Assembly: GCA_035295125.1 (NCBI GenBank) | Contig: DATGJP010000003.1 | Location: forward strand, 62,001 to 126,000 | Source of the DNA: JAICMB01 sp035295125 | GTDB taxonomy: Bacteria; Acidobacteriota; Terriglobia; Bryobacterales; Bryobacteraceae | Reading direction: 5' to 3' | DNA length: 64,000 nucleotides | In this document: piece after piece, positions 7,748 through 16,422 of the stretch | How the letters are laid out: each line of letters begins with the position of its first letter | How positions within the stretch are numbered: position 1 is the stretch's first letter | Translations under genes and position numbers: made by a program | Notes under the pieces: generated by a model | The model's input: only the letters and a program-made list of their open reading frames with translations | Told to the model about the DNA's origin: nothing | Databases searched by the model: none

Positions 7748-8511
7748 AACCGGTAGCGCAGCCTTTGGGTTGTATTCTGGTATTCGCCTTTACCTTATCG
7801 GCCCAAACCCCGGTCTTCACCTACCGCATCGTCCACACCTATCATCACGACCCCGCCGCCTTCACCCAAGGCCTGGAATATCGCGACGGCTACCTCTACG
7901 AAGGCACCGGCCTGGTAGGCAAATCCCAAGTCCGCAAAGTGAAATTGGAAACCGGCCAGGTTCTCGAAAAAATCGACATCCCGTCCAACATGTTTGGAGA
8001 AGGCATCACCGTCCTGGGAAACAGAATCCTGGAGCTAACCTGGCAGCATCACATCGGGTTTGTCCGCGACCGTGCGACCTTCCGCGAAGAAAAGCGCTTC
8101 AACTACCCTGGCGAAGGCTGGGGCCTCGCGAACGACGGTAAGCGCGTCTTCATGAGCGACGGAAGCGCTCAAATTCGAATCTGGGACCCCGAAACCCTGG
8201 CCGAAAAGGAACGCATCACGGTCCGCGACCAAGGCCGCCCCATCGACAATCTCAACGAACTCGAATGGGTTCGTGACGAGCTCTACGCCAACATCTGGCA
8301 AACCGATCGAATCGCCCGCATTTCACCCAATGACGGCCGCGTCATCGCCTGGATCGACTGCTCCGGCCTGCTGACCGAAGCCGAGCGTGAAAACACCGAC
8401 GTCCTGAACGGCATCGCCTACGACGCCGCGCACAACCGCCTGTTCGTGACAGGTAAGCAATGGCCCAAGCTCTTCGAAATCGAGCTCGTTCCCCGCATGA
8501 AACTGCGGTAA
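7744..8511 (+). CDS. Secreted glutaminyl-peptide cyclotransferase
   Basis: A 255-residue protein with an N-terminal signal peptide (~residues 1-20, ending SAQ). It matches the bacterial/plant-type glutamine cyclotransferase family, a five-bladed beta-propeller converting N-terminal Gln to pyroglutamate. Recognisable blocks are FTQGLEYRDGYLYEGTG, SNMFGEGITVLG and LNELEWVRDELYANIW, with a VLNGIAYD...FVTGKQWPKLFEI C-terminus. It acts in the periplasm or outside the cell. Translation is probably coupled to the carboxylase gene by the 4-bp overlap, although no functional connection is evident. Confidence 0.93.
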   Translation: MKPVAQPLGCILVFAFTLSAQTPVFTYRIVHTYHHDPAAFTQGLEYRDGYLYEGTGLVGKSQVRKVKLETGQVLEKIDIPSNMFGEGITVLGNRILELTWQHHIGFVRDRATFREEKRFNYPGEGWGLANDGKRVFMSDGSAQIRIWDPETLAEKERITVRDQGRPIDNLNELEWVRDELYANIWQTDRIARISPNDGRVIAWIDCSGLLTEAERENTDVLNGIAYDAAHNRLFVTGKQWPKLFEIELVPRMKLR

Positions 8512-8513
8512 TT

Positions 8514-8590
8514 GAGGACGTGGAAGGGCAGCCCTGGCTTGGTATACACAGCTTCAGATTTCTTCGCGCTTGGCGGTTTCGCCTGCCCTT
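8514..8590 (-). repeat. Degenerate copy of the dispersed ~75-bp repeat
   Basis: On the minus strand this gap contains a half of the GCAGGC palindrome (8572-8586), then a segment resembling the AATCAGAGGCTGTGTA box and another resembling CCCTTCCACATCCTC, both found in the repeats at 16722 and 40481. The boxes occur in a different order here, so this may be two abutting truncated copies. It fills the space between two convergent genes. Confidence 0.5.
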
Positions 8591-9004
8591 TTACGCCGTA
8601 ATCAACATCTGCGTACACCGAAACAAAGCCAACACGCGCCCGCTCGCCTCGTCCTTGACGACAGCGTCCCAGACCTGAGTTTTCTTGCCCCGATGAAGGC
8701 AAGTCGCATCGCATCGAATTGCCCCGTCGGTCACAGTCCCGACAAAATTGCTCTTCAGCTCGATCGTGGTGAAATTCGCAGCCCCCTCGGGCAACGTCGC
8801 AATAGTCCCAAACCCGCAAGCCGTATCCGCCAGCGCGACCACGCTTGCCGCATGCAAATACCCGTTCGGAGCAAGCAGTTCCCGCCGGATCGGCAGCCGA
8901 GCCTCGGTTCGGCCCGGCTCAATCGTCAGAAATTCGATTCCAATGAGTCCGGGGAGGAAGCCGGCGCCGCGGTTGAGAAAATCCTCCACGAGATTTTTCG
9001 GCAC
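8591..9004 (-). CDS. PaaI-type hotdog thioesterase
   Basis: A single hotdog domain of about 137 residues resembling PaaI/YbgC-like acyl-CoA thioesterases. The block LLAPNGYLHAASVVALADTA carries the usual Asn/Gly-rich helix and its acidic residue, followed by FTTIELKSNFVGT. The substrate, an acyl- or aryl-CoA, cannot be told from sequence. I chose GTG 9004 because it follows the upstream stop; TTG 9028 would give 145 residues and a 20-bp overlap with the DUF2911 gene. It is third in a tightly spaced minus-strand trio. Confidence 0.85.
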   Translation of the reverse strand: MPKNLVEDFLNRGAGFLPGLIGIEFLTIEPGRTEARLPIRRELLAPNGYLHAASVVALADTACGFGTIATLPEGAANFTTIELKSNFVGTVTDGAIRCDATCLHRGKKTQVWDAVVKDEASGRVLALFRCTQMLITA

Positions 9005-9008
9005 GCGG

Positions 9009-9638
9009 TTAACTGCCCGCCGTGCCAATCACGATAATGGCGATCGGAGTATCGCCCAGCTTGTTCTGCAACACCCAGTCCATCCCGTCCTGGCTGAGAC
9101 CGGGTTTGCCGTCGTCGGCTTTCCAGAGGCTCATCACCGCCGGATGCGGTGTGCCGGATGCCTTCTTGCTCCACTCCACGAGCGTGTCAAAATTCGGCGC
9201 GGCGCTGAGGTCTTTGTCGTTGGCGGCCGGCGTCATCAGCAGGAAATCCCGCTGGGGAGCCGCACCCTGGTGGTCGCCGTTCACGGGCATCAGGCTGTAG
9301 CGCAGCGTATAGGTTCCGGGCTTGATGGTCTGGCCGCGCCGGTCCGCGCCGTTGCCATCGAAATGAATCACCCCGACCAGGGCCCCCTGGGGTACGGTCG
9401 ACAGTGTAACGGAATCTTCGCCGCTCTTCGGTCCCGTCGGTTTATCGGTCCGGAACCAGAGTTCGCAGTACGGCTTGCCCCCGTTGACGATTCGGGTGCC
9501 GTCTTTTTGCAGGGCCTGTGCGATGGGTCCGGCCAGGTCAGATGGTGGTGGGCCGGCAGGCTCTGCCTTTTGCGCAAACGCGGCAGCCGAAACCGCCGCG
9601 ATGAGCGCGGACACTCGCAAGGTATGGAAAGGTCTCAT
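9009..9638 (-). CDS. Secreted DUF2911-family protein
   Basis: A 209-residue exported protein with a clear signal peptide (~residues 1-22, ending AFAQ). The body matches DUF2911: beta-rich, with PYCELWFRTD, KPGTYTLRYSLMPVNGDHQG and a C-terminal FDTLVEWSK segment. Function is unknown. It lies 5 bp after the DUF4380-like gene, so the pair is probably one transcript. ATG 9638 starts the signal peptide directly; an upstream in-frame extension would put a charged stretch before it. Confidence 0.85.
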   Translation of the reverse strand: MRPFHTLRVSALIAAVSAAAFAQKAEPAGPPPSDLAGPIAQALQKDGTRIVNGGKPYCELWFRTDKPTGPKSGEDSVTLSTVPQGALVGVIHFDGNGADRRGQTIKPGTYTLRYSLMPVNGDHQGAAPQRDFLLMTPAANDKDLSAAPNFDTLVEWSKKASGTPHPAVMSLWKADDGKPGLSQDGMDWVLQNKLGDTPIAIIVIGTAGS

Positions 9639-9643
9639 CAACT

Positions 9644-10612
9644 TTAATGATAATTCGCCAACAGCGGAAGCAGCACCCGATCGAGGTCGGCATCGCTCCA
9701 CGACGGGATGCGCACGTTCTTGTGCAGCGACCAGCGTTCAATATGTTCCACCATCGCGCCGGGCTTCAGGTCCGTCAGCGCACCCAGAGTTTCCTGCTCC
9801 AAAAAGTCGGCGCTGCTGAACGTCTCGTACGAACAGCCGAAATCCGGCTGCTGCGCCGGGTCGGTGGCCTGCGTGCGCTTGATGAAAAGATCGGTCCCCA
9901 ACAGATACGCCCCGAAGGTGTTCTTGTTAAACGTGCCAGTCTTTTGCGGGCTTGCCGCCTTCGGGTCCTGGCGCAGAATCAGGTACTTCTTCGTGAAGCG
10001 CCACCGCGGATCGCTGAAATCCGTGTACGCCCACATCACCAGTGGGTTCGTCGGCTGCAGATCCTTGGGATGCGTTCCACGGGGCGGGAATCCGGTAATC
10101 CCGACGCCGCCCTGGGCCATCTGTGTCAGCGCCCACGCCGCCAGCCGACGCGCTGGAGCGTTCTTATTCGTGATCCGGTGCACGACCTCGACGGCCGACC
10201 CGGTCGCAGCCAACTTCACGATAATCTGCTTCTGCATCCCGGTCTCTTTCTCGACATTCCCGGTCAGGATCAGCGTCCCGTCCTTCACCTCCGCCTGAAT
10301 CGCCGAGTTGTCGAGCGCATAGCTACCCACTGGGTCTTCCGGCGCAATCCACAACCGATGGCCCCCGCGCGCCATCCACTGGCTTTCGCCGCTCTTGCCC
10401 ATCTGCTCGTCGTACTGCTTAAACAGGTTCTGGCCGCCCACAAACCCGTAGCGGATAATCCTCGGACCGACGTCCGTCGTGGCGATCAGTTCCACCTCGC
10501 CATTCGTAATGCGATAGCAATGGCTCCAACCGCCATAGGCCGTTTTTTCGATTTTCACGGCCGCGTTGAGCGCCAGCGCGGCGCTAAGGAAGATGGCAAT
10601 CACTCGGCTCAT
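9644..10612 (-). CDS. Secreted DUF4380-like (mutarotase-fold) protein
   Basis: A 322-residue exported protein (signal peptide ~1-18) with a galactose-mutarotase-like beta-sandwich: ELIATTDVGPRIIRYGF near the N-terminus and GGHRLWIAPEDP at ~83-94, as in DUF4380 proteins. A carbohydrate-binding or epimerase role is suggested by the fold only. It heads the minus-strand trio with the DUF2911 protein and the thioesterase and is divergent from the FecR gene, with a 227-bp promoter region between them. Confidence 0.8.
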   Translation of the reverse strand: MSRVIAIFLSAALALNAAVKIEKTAYGGWSHCYRITNGEVELIATTDVGPRIIRYGFVGGQNLFKQYDEQMGKSGESQWMARGGHRLWIAPEDPVGSYALDNSAIQAEVKDGTLILTGNVEKETGMQKQIIVKLAATGSAVEVVHRITNKNAPARRLAAWALTQMAQGGVGITGFPPRGTHPKDLQPTNPLVMWAYTDFSDPRWRFTKKYLILRQDPKAASPQKTGTFNKNTFGAYLLGTDLFIKRTQATDPAQQPDFGCSYETFSSADFLEQETLGALTDLKPGAMVEHIERWSLHKNVRIPSWSDADLDRVLLPLLANYH

Positions 10613-10839
10613 CGAGTTGTATTATAGAGCCAGAGTCCACAGCCCGTGGTAAAGGTCGGTTTCGAAGTCGAACGAGGGCAAGCTGAAGCATGTTCTTACC
10701 AAGCGGATCAATACTTTGCGAAACCTGGTAGCGCATGCTCCCTGGGGCTGTTAAGCGAACTTCACATTCAGGTTATTTAATCTCGGGAACCCAAGACGTC
10801 CGCCGGGAATCATGTGTTCTTGAAGATTGGAGAGTGGAC

Positions 10840-12837
10840 ATGAAGAATGTCAGCCAAATTCTGCTAGCCTTGGTCGCCGCGATCGGTATTGCGGCCGCGC
10901 AGAACGATCCGCCGGGACGTGTTGGCAGACTGAACTATATCAACGGGCCCGTATCCTTACAACCCGCTGGTGTTGACGACTGGGTGGAAGCGACGTTGAC
11001 CCGCCCCATTACGACTGGAGACCACGTCTGGGCGGATGCCGGCGCGCGCGCGGAAATGCACATCGGCTCCGCTACGCTGCGCCTGGGATCGCGCACCGCG
11101 TTCCAGTTTCTGAATCTCGATGACGCCAATACCCAAATCCGGCTGGGCGAGGGCTCGCTCAATGTTCACCTGCGGGCTCTCAATGAAAATGAGACTTTCG
11201 AAGTCGATACACCCAACCTTGCGTTCTCTTTGCTGCGGCCCGGTGATTACCGCATCATTGTCGACCCCGACAACATGATGAGCGTTGTCACCGTTCGAGG
11301 CGGCCAGGGGGAAGTGACCAGCGGTAACCAGGCTTTCACCGTTCGCCCCGGTCAGGAAGCCCACGTGACAGGAGACCAGACCACTACTTATGAACTGGCC
11401 GCCGCGGCGCCTCCCGATGACATGGACAACTGGTGTTACGAGCGCGACCAGCGCGAAGACCGCTTGCCGGCTGCTCGTTACGTTCCGCGCGACATGGTTG
11501 GATATGAGGACCTGGATGACCACGGCGTTTGGACCGAGAACGCCGACTATGGCGCGGTATGGATGCCGCGTGGCGTGCCCGTCGGATGGTCGCCGTACCA
11601 TTACGGACATTGGGCCTGGATCGATCCTTGGGGTTGGACCTGGATAGACGATCAGCCTTGGGGATTTGCTCCCTTCCATTACGGTCGTTGGGCGTTTATC
11701 AGAGGCGGCTGGGGATGGGTCCCCGGACCGGTTGCCGTCCGTCCTGTCTACGCGCCGGCGCTGGTCGCGTGGGTCGGCGGCTCCCGCTTCAGTCTCTCGG
11801 TCGGAGTCGGCGCCGGCGTGGCCTGGTTCCCGCTGGGACCGCGCGAGGTGTTCGTGCCAGCCTATCGCGTCAGCCCCGTCTATGTGAACCGCATTAATAA
11901 CGTGACGGTTGTGAATAACATCAACATCACGAACGTGCGCTACATGAATCGCTCCGTGCCCGGAGCCATTACCGCTGTGCCGCAGGGCGTGCTGGTGCGA
12001 GGCGAGAGCGTCGGGCGTTCCGCGGTCGTCATGAACGAAGCGCAGATCCGCAATGCGGAAGTGATCCATACCGCGCCGTTTGCGCCCGATCGCCGTGCCG
12101 TCTACGGCGGCGCGAATGCTGCGTCGTTCCGGCCTCCGGCCGCGGTGCTCAACCGTGAAGTCGTCGTGCGTCATGCGCCGCCACCGCCGCCCGTCTCGTT
12201 CGCACAGAGGCAGCAGGCGTATTCAGCCAATCCGGGCCATCCGCTGGATTATGGCGCCATGCAAAACATCCGCCAGCAGCAGGGAGCGGCCTCGCCGCGG
12301 CCAATGGTTCGCCAGGCGATGACGCCGGGGAGCGGCGGACGTCCGCAGTTCAATTCGCCGCAGCAATCGAATCCTACGCCAACACCCAACCGCACGTGGC
12401 AGCGCGAGGGAGACCGGCCGCCCAATCGCCAACCGCAGCTACAACAGCAGCAGAATCGCCAGGAGTCCACACCGGTTCAGCAGCCCCGCTACGAACGGCA
12501 GCAGCAGACGCAAACGCCGATTCCGACTCAAACCCCGGCTCAGACGCCGACTCAGACCCAGCAGCCTCGTTACGAACGGCCGCAGCAACAACAGCAGCAG
12601 CAACAGCAGACCCAGACGCCGACACAGCAGCCGCGTTACGAACGTCCGCAGCAACAACAACAGCCGCAGACGCAACCCCCCGCGCAGCAGCCGCACTACG
12701 AGCGTCCGCAGCAACAGCAACAGCAACAGGCGGCGCCGCAGCACCAGGCCCCGCCGGAGCGCCACGAGGCTTCCCGGCCCGCCGAGAAGCCGAAAGAGAA
12801 CAAAGAAACCAAGGAAGAAAAGAAGAAGGACCGCTAA
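10840..12837 (+). CDS. FecR-domain/DUF6600 envelope protein with Gln-rich repeat tail
   Basis: A 665-residue exported protein (signal peptide ~1-20). Residues ~30-180 form a FecR-like domain. Residues ~220-320 hold a Trp/Tyr/Gly-rich DUF6600-type region with repeated HYGHWAWIDPWGWTWIDD and HYGRWAF units. The last ~180 residues are low complexity, with four imperfect QPRYERPQQQ-type units and a Lys/Glu-rich end. FecR domains normally transmit envelope signals, but this protein is soluble and lacks an anti-sigma N-terminus, so a structural or cell-surface role is more likely. ATG 10840 has a GGAGAG site. The CAG/CAA-rich tail is prone to slippage and length variation. Confidence 0.85.
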   Translation: MKNVSQILLALVAAIGIAAAQNDPPGRVGRLNYINGPVSLQPAGVDDWVEATLTRPITTGDHVWADAGARAEMHIGSATLRLGSRTAFQFLNLDDANTQIRLGEGSLNVHLRALNENETFEVDTPNLAFSLLRPGDYRIIVDPDNMMSVVTVRGGQGEVTSGNQAFTVRPGQEAHVTGDQTTTYELAAAAPPDDMDNWCYERDQREDRLPAARYVPRDMVGYEDLDDHGVWTENADYGAVWMPRGVPVGWSPYHYGHWAWIDPWGWTWIDDQPWGFAPFHYGRWAFIRGGWGWVPGPVAVRPVYAPALVAWVGGSRFSLSVGVGAGVAWFPLGPREVFVPAYRVSPVYVNRINNVTVVNNINITNVRYMNRSVPGAITAVPQGVLVRGESVGRSAVVMNEAQIRNAEVIHTAPFAPDRRAVYGGANAASFRPPAAVLNREVVVRHAPPPPPVSFAQRQQAYSANPGHPLDYGAMQNIRQQQGAASPRPMVRQAMTPGSGGRPQFNSPQQSNPTPTPNRTWQREGDRPPNRQPQLQQQQNRQESTPVQQPRYERQQQTQTPIPTQTPAQTPTQTQQPRYERPQQQQQQQQQTQTPTQQPRYERPQQQQQPQTQPPAQQPHYERPQQQQQQQAAPQHQAPPERHEASRPAEKPKENKETKEEKKKDR

Positions 12838-12861
12838 CGCCGTTTCAGCCCGCACGGTTTG

Positions 12862-12887
12862 GCTGAAAGCTGATCGCTGAAAGCTAT
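12862..12887 (+). repeat. Dispersed GCTGAAAGCT-type repeat, copy 1
   Basis: Two direct copies of GCTGAAAGCT lie 4 bp apart in the gap between fecR-like and tadC. The same 26-bp arrangement is present in reverse at 37432-37457 with one mismatch, so it is a dispersed intergenic repeat of this genome. Confidence 0.6.
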
Positions 12888-12897
12888 TCGCTGCCAG

Positions 12898-13812
12898 CTA
12901 CACCATCATCGCCTTAAGCTGCTGGTACATCATCAGGCAGGCCGGCCCAAGGGTGACCAGCAGCACCGAAGGAAAGATCAGGAAGAAGATTGGGAATATC
13001 AGCTTGACCCCAACCTTCCGCGCCGTTTCCTGGGCCTGCTGCCGAAATCGCGTCCGCAGATACTTGGTGTGGGTGCGAAGCGTGGGCCCCAATGGCGCCC
13101 CAAAACGGTCGCTGTCAATCAACAAACTGACCAGCTTTCGAAGCTCCGGCTCCCGATTTCGCTCCGCCAGGTTGCGGAATGCCTCGGCGCGACTGGTGCC
13201 CGCCCGTAGTTCCAGGTAGAGCTGGCCGAATTCCGTACTCAAGTCCGGATGCGTTATGCGAAGTCCGCGGCTGGCATCGGCAACGGTGTAATCGAGCGAC
13301 TGCCCTGCTTCAATGCCCATTACCATGAGGTCGAGGGCCGCCGGAAGCGCTGTTCGAAGCCGCAGGCCGCGTTCCTTGGCGCGCCATTTCAGAATGCGGT
13401 CGGGTAAAAGAAACCCAAACCCCATGCCGCAGGCCATCGCAATCAAGGGCATCTCGGCAGAGCCGGCGATTACGCTGAGAGTGCCGGCGAGCGCCGCTCC
13501 CAGCAGCGAGCTGGCGCATTTGATGCCGTAAAACACGGGTAGAGCCGACGGCAGGCGGTATCCAGCGGTCACGAGGTGCCGGCGGTAGGGATTCTCCTCC
13601 TTCCGCGATCCCGGGAAATTGGTCCCTATGGAGTGAAAGAAGTCGAGCAGCGCCGTGCCGGGGCTTTCGTTAGCGGACGGCGTGAGGACCCCGGATGCGG
13701 CTGCGTCCATCCGTCCCGTCTCCCGCGGTTTCAGGAAGAACAGGTACCCGGCAACGGTAACCGAGACCAGAACGAAAGCAAAGAACGCGATGCCGATCCA
13801 GATGTCGCTCAT
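12898..13812 (-). CDS. tadC: Flp pilus inner-membrane platform protein TadC
   Basis: A 304-residue type II secretion F-domain protein. It has an N-terminal membrane helix (~8-28), further helices at ~100-140, the GIEAGQSLDYTV and SRAEAFRNLAER segments of the GSPII_F domain, and a C-terminal hydrophobic end. It should pair with TadB as the membrane platform for Flp/Tad pilus assembly. The start overlaps the tadB stop (ATGA). The TadA ATPase that normally drives this platform is not encoded next to it. Confidence 0.9.
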   Translation of the reverse strand: MSDIWIGIAFFAFVLVSVTVAGYLFFLKPRETGRMDAAASGVLTPSANESPGTALLDFFHSIGTNFPGSRKEENPYRRHLVTAGYRLPSALPVFYGIKCASSLLGAALAGTLSVIAGSAEMPLIAMACGMGFGFLLPDRILKWRAKERGLRLRTALPAALDLMVMGIEAGQSLDYTVADASRGLRITHPDLSTEFGQLYLELRAGTSRAEAFRNLAERNREPELRKLVSLLIDSDRFGAPLGPTLRTHTKYLRTRFRQQAQETARKVGVKLIFPIFFLIFPSVLLVTLGPACLMMYQQLKAMMV

Positions 13813-14759
13813 AACCTGATGTCCACGATGCGCCGAATCACGAAATGTGCAGCGATCAGCGATGCGATCGCTCCACCAAACATGTACTTGCCGTATGGAT
13901 TGTTGATCAAGATTGCCAGATAGGAGGGATTCACCAGCGTCATCGCGATCGCGATGAAGATGGGCAGCACCGTAAGAACGATGCCCGTCATCCGTCCGTG
14001 AGCTGCCAGCGCCCGGACTTCACCCTTTAGCGAGGCGCCTTCACGCATGCTTTCGGCCAAAGTTCCCAGGACTTCGCTCAGTTTTCCGCCCGTCCGGCCC
14101 TGGAGTTGTACCGCGGCGGCAAACATGTTCACTTCGAGCAGCGGCACACGCGCCGAGAGATTCTCGAGGGCCTGCGCCCAGCTTGTGCCGAAATTGCCTT
14201 CCGCCGCCGCCCGCCGCAGTTCGGTGGAGAGAGGAGGATCACATTCGGACGACACGATTTCAATAGCCGCCGCGAACGGATGTCCGGCACGCAGTGCTCG
14301 CGCCAGTGAATCCAGCACCTCCGGGAACTGCGCTTCGATGCGTGCAAACCGGCGGGAGCGGCGCCGCAGAATGTACATGTACGGCAGCAGCGAGCAGCCG
14401 TACGCCAGGGCGGCGTCCACCCATCCCGGGAACCAGCCCCCCTTTACGACTATGGCCAGGGCGATCGTTCCCGACAAAAGCATGGCGAGCGTCACACGCC
14501 CCACCGACCAGTTCAGATCGGCCTGCGCGATCTGGCGCGTCATGATGTCGATGAAATCGTAGCGCTCCAGGATTCTGGCCCAGATCGAGATGCTGCTGAG
14601 TTGCTCCTCGCGGAGCAGGCGCGGCACATCTTCGGCGGAAGGTTCCGCCGGAAGCGTCTTCGGCTGGACCTTCTGCAACGCAAACCAGGCGACCAGGACG
14701 ATGAGCCCGGCCGCCAGAAAAGTTGTCAGGAAAAACAGGATCGTGGAGAGGACGAGCAC
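13809..14759 (-). CDS. tadB: Flp pilus inner-membrane platform protein TadB
   Basis: A 316-residue F-domain protein with an N-terminal helix (~5-27), two central helices (~95-135), the F-domain block ALRAGHPFAAAIEIVSSE and LQGRTGGKLSEVL, and two C-terminal helices. This layout is typical of TadB, the partner of TadC. The start is GTG 14759, immediately after the cpaB stop, so expression depends on the cpaB transcript. Confidence 0.9.
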   Translation of the reverse strand: MLVLSTILFFLTTFLAAGLIVLVAWFALQKVQPKTLPAEPSAEDVPRLLREEQLSSISIWARILERYDFIDIMTRQIAQADLNWSVGRVTLAMLLSGTIALAIVVKGGWFPGWVDAALAYGCSLLPYMYILRRRSRRFARIEAQFPEVLDSLARALRAGHPFAAAIEIVSSECDPPLSTELRRAAAEGNFGTSWAQALENLSARVPLLEVNMFAAAVQLQGRTGGKLSEVLGTLAESMREGASLKGEVRALAAHGRMTGIVLTVLPIFIAIAMTLVNPSYLAILINNPYGKYMFGGAIASLIAAHFVIRRIVDIRL

Positions 14760-15914
14760 TTAGCGACTCCCGTCTGGTCTCCGGCTCAACAGAATCACCA
14801 TCTCGCGGCTGTTCCAGTTTCGGCCCGGGAAAAGCTGTTCGAGCGACGCACCGTCACGCTTGCCGTCGAGCAGGCCGCTGACCACCACGTCGGAACCGTC
14901 GGCGAGAGCAATGTCGCGTTCGAAGCCGCGCTTTTCGAGGCCGCTGTTTCGCGTCCAGAGCACTTCGGGCGTGAGGCGCAGGCTTCCGGAAGTCTCCGAA
15001 GCCACTTTCAGGCGGAGCCGGCACGAGCCGTCACCGGCATTGAAAACGGCAGCATGCCCGGGAGCAATGGTAAGCCGTCCCGACTGAACCACCTCGCCGT
15101 GGAGCGCGCTCAGATCGGCCGGGGCCAGGTTTCGGACCTGGATCGAATCGTCACTACCCGATTGGGCCACTCCCAGGACGCTGACCGCCAATTCGAGCGA
15201 TTTTCCCGGTGGCAGCGGCGTGACCGGCCTGGTAAACAATGCGGATACCGGCAACACGCGCCGGGGACCCGCATCGCTGTCGCTCGGATTTCGCAGTGCG
15301 ACGCGGAGCCGGGCGGCGGAATCGGCCACGGCCAGCAAATCGGCGTCGAGCGGCCGGGTCAGAACGGTCACATAGATTCCCGGGTTGCGGCTATTTTCCG
15401 GTTGGGTCGTTACACCCAGCACTTCGATGTTCTGGAGGATGGTATGGAATTGAAACAGATTGTTGCTAACGAGATAAGCCTGAAGATCCACACGGCTGCC
15501 GGGATGCAGGAGTGGCGCCAGCGCGTCGGATTCATAAACGTGAACCGAAACCGCGCGCATTCCCGTGGGTACGGTTGACGGAGCGCTTTCCCCCCGCGAG
15601 TTTTTGACGCCGACATGGCTTGCCGTGATCGGCTCGCCCATCATCACCGCTGACGAGAGCGTCGCGCCGGCCAGCTTCTCGGGGCTGTCGAAATACCCCT
15701 TGAGTGGTTCTCCGCCATGGATTTCGGACACGCGAACGTCGGTAGTCTTGAGCACCGTCCCCGGTTGGAGGTCTTTCGCGGCGACCACCAGCGCTTGTCG
15801 CGGCAGTTCCGCGTTTGCGTGCAGCCTTCCGGCAAACAATCCGTAGAAAACGCCCGTGGAGATGGCCGCTACCACAAACGCTATCGCGATGAGCGGAACC
15901 AGGTTTCTCTTCAT
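14760..15914 (-). CDS. cpaB: Flp pilus assembly protein CpaB/RcpC with extended C-terminus
   Basis: A 384-residue periplasm-facing protein with an N-terminal anchor (~8-30), an SAF domain (~40-105) with VVAAKDLQPGTVL, and an RcpC/CpaB domain with GMRAVSVHVYESDALAPLLHPG. It is longer than many CpaB proteins. Residues ~255-384 include LRLTPEVLW, ALADGSDVVVSGLLDG and EMVILLSRR, which resemble the end of a secretin domain. ATG 15914 is preferred over GTG 15917. It leads the operon cpaB-tadB-tadC; secretin, TadZ and TadA genes are missing between cpaB and tadB, where other Tad loci have them. Confidence 0.85.
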   Translation of the reverse strand: MKRNLVPLIAIAFVVAAISTGVFYGLFAGRLHANAELPRQALVVAAKDLQPGTVLKTTDVRVSEIHGGEPLKGYFDSPEKLAGATLSSAVMMGEPITASHVGVKNSRGESAPSTVPTGMRAVSVHVYESDALAPLLHPGSRVDLQAYLVSNNLFQFHTILQNIEVLGVTTQPENSRNPGIYVTVLTRPLDADLLAVADSAARLRVALRNPSDSDAGPRRVLPVSALFTRPVTPLPPGKSLELAVSVLGVAQSGSDDSIQVRNLAPADLSALHGEVVQSGRLTIAPGHAAVFNAGDGSCRLRLKVASETSGSLRLTPEVLWTRNSGLEKRGFERDIALADGSDVVVSGLLDGKRDGASLEQLFPGRNWNSREMVILLSRRPDGSR

Positions 15915-16000
15915 CACTCGTTCTCAACGGACGAACGGATGGCACGCCATATCGAGTGATGCCCTAATGGGCTTACCTTAATTGCCTTAGCTCAAAGGGT

Positions 16001-16029
16001 TTGCGGGATCGAGGGTTATGCTGTAATAT
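16001..16029 (+). promoter_or_regulatory. Probable sigma-70 promoter of rplU-rpmA-obgE
   Basis: TTGCGG (16001-16006) and TAATAT (16024-16029) are separated by 17 bp and lie 75 bp upstream of rplU, leaving an untranslated leader of about 70 nt. Each hexamer is close to the -35/-10 consensus. A leader of this size could carry ribosomal-protein feedback, but no known motif is recognisable. Confidence 0.5.
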
Positions 16030-16104
16030 ATAAGTTTCGGCCCCACGCTAGTTTCCACCGAGGCGCCGCCCACTAATTTTCGAGGCCAATACAGAGGTTA
16101 AGCT

Positions 16105-16416
16105 ATGTACGCAGTTATCGAAGCCGGAGGGAAGCAGTACCGTGTTGCTCCGGGCGACACGATCAAGATTGACACCGTCGACGGCGATATCGGTTCGCAG
16201 GTTGAGGTGGGCCGCGTAATTGCCGTAATGCGCGATTCCAACGAGTTCGTCACGGGGCCGGATCTGGCCCAGGCCAAGGTCACGGCCACCATCGCCGGGC
16301 ACGGACGCGGCGACAAGGTGCTGGTCTTCAAGTTCAAGCGCAAGAAGCAGTACAAGCGGACGATCGGCCACCGGCAGAATTTTACTCAGCTCACCATTAA
16401 CGAGATCCAGGCGTAG
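16105..16416 (+). CDS. rplU: 50S ribosomal protein L21
   Basis: A complete 103-residue L21, opening with YAVIEAGGKQYRVAPGD and ending with KRTIGHRQNFTQLTI, the conserved 23S rRNA-binding signature. ATG 16105 is preceded by AGAGG. It is the first gene of the widespread rplU-rpmA-obgE arrangement, with L27 6 bp downstream. Confidence 0.98.
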   Translation: MYAVIEAGGKQYRVAPGDTIKIDTVDGDIGSQVEVGRVIAVMRDSNEFVTGPDLAQAKVTATIAGHGRGDKVLVFKFKRKKQYKRTIGHRQNFTQLTINEIQA

Positions 16417-16422
16417 GTACTT

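Noticed and set aside
8748..9647. 299-codon + frame opposite the thioesterase and DUF2911 genes
   Set aside because: It is antisense to two well-supported genes and has no domain features.
12480..12760. Repeats resembling a CRISPR array
   Set aside because: The repetition is in-frame Gln-rich coding sequence without constant repeat length or unique spacers.
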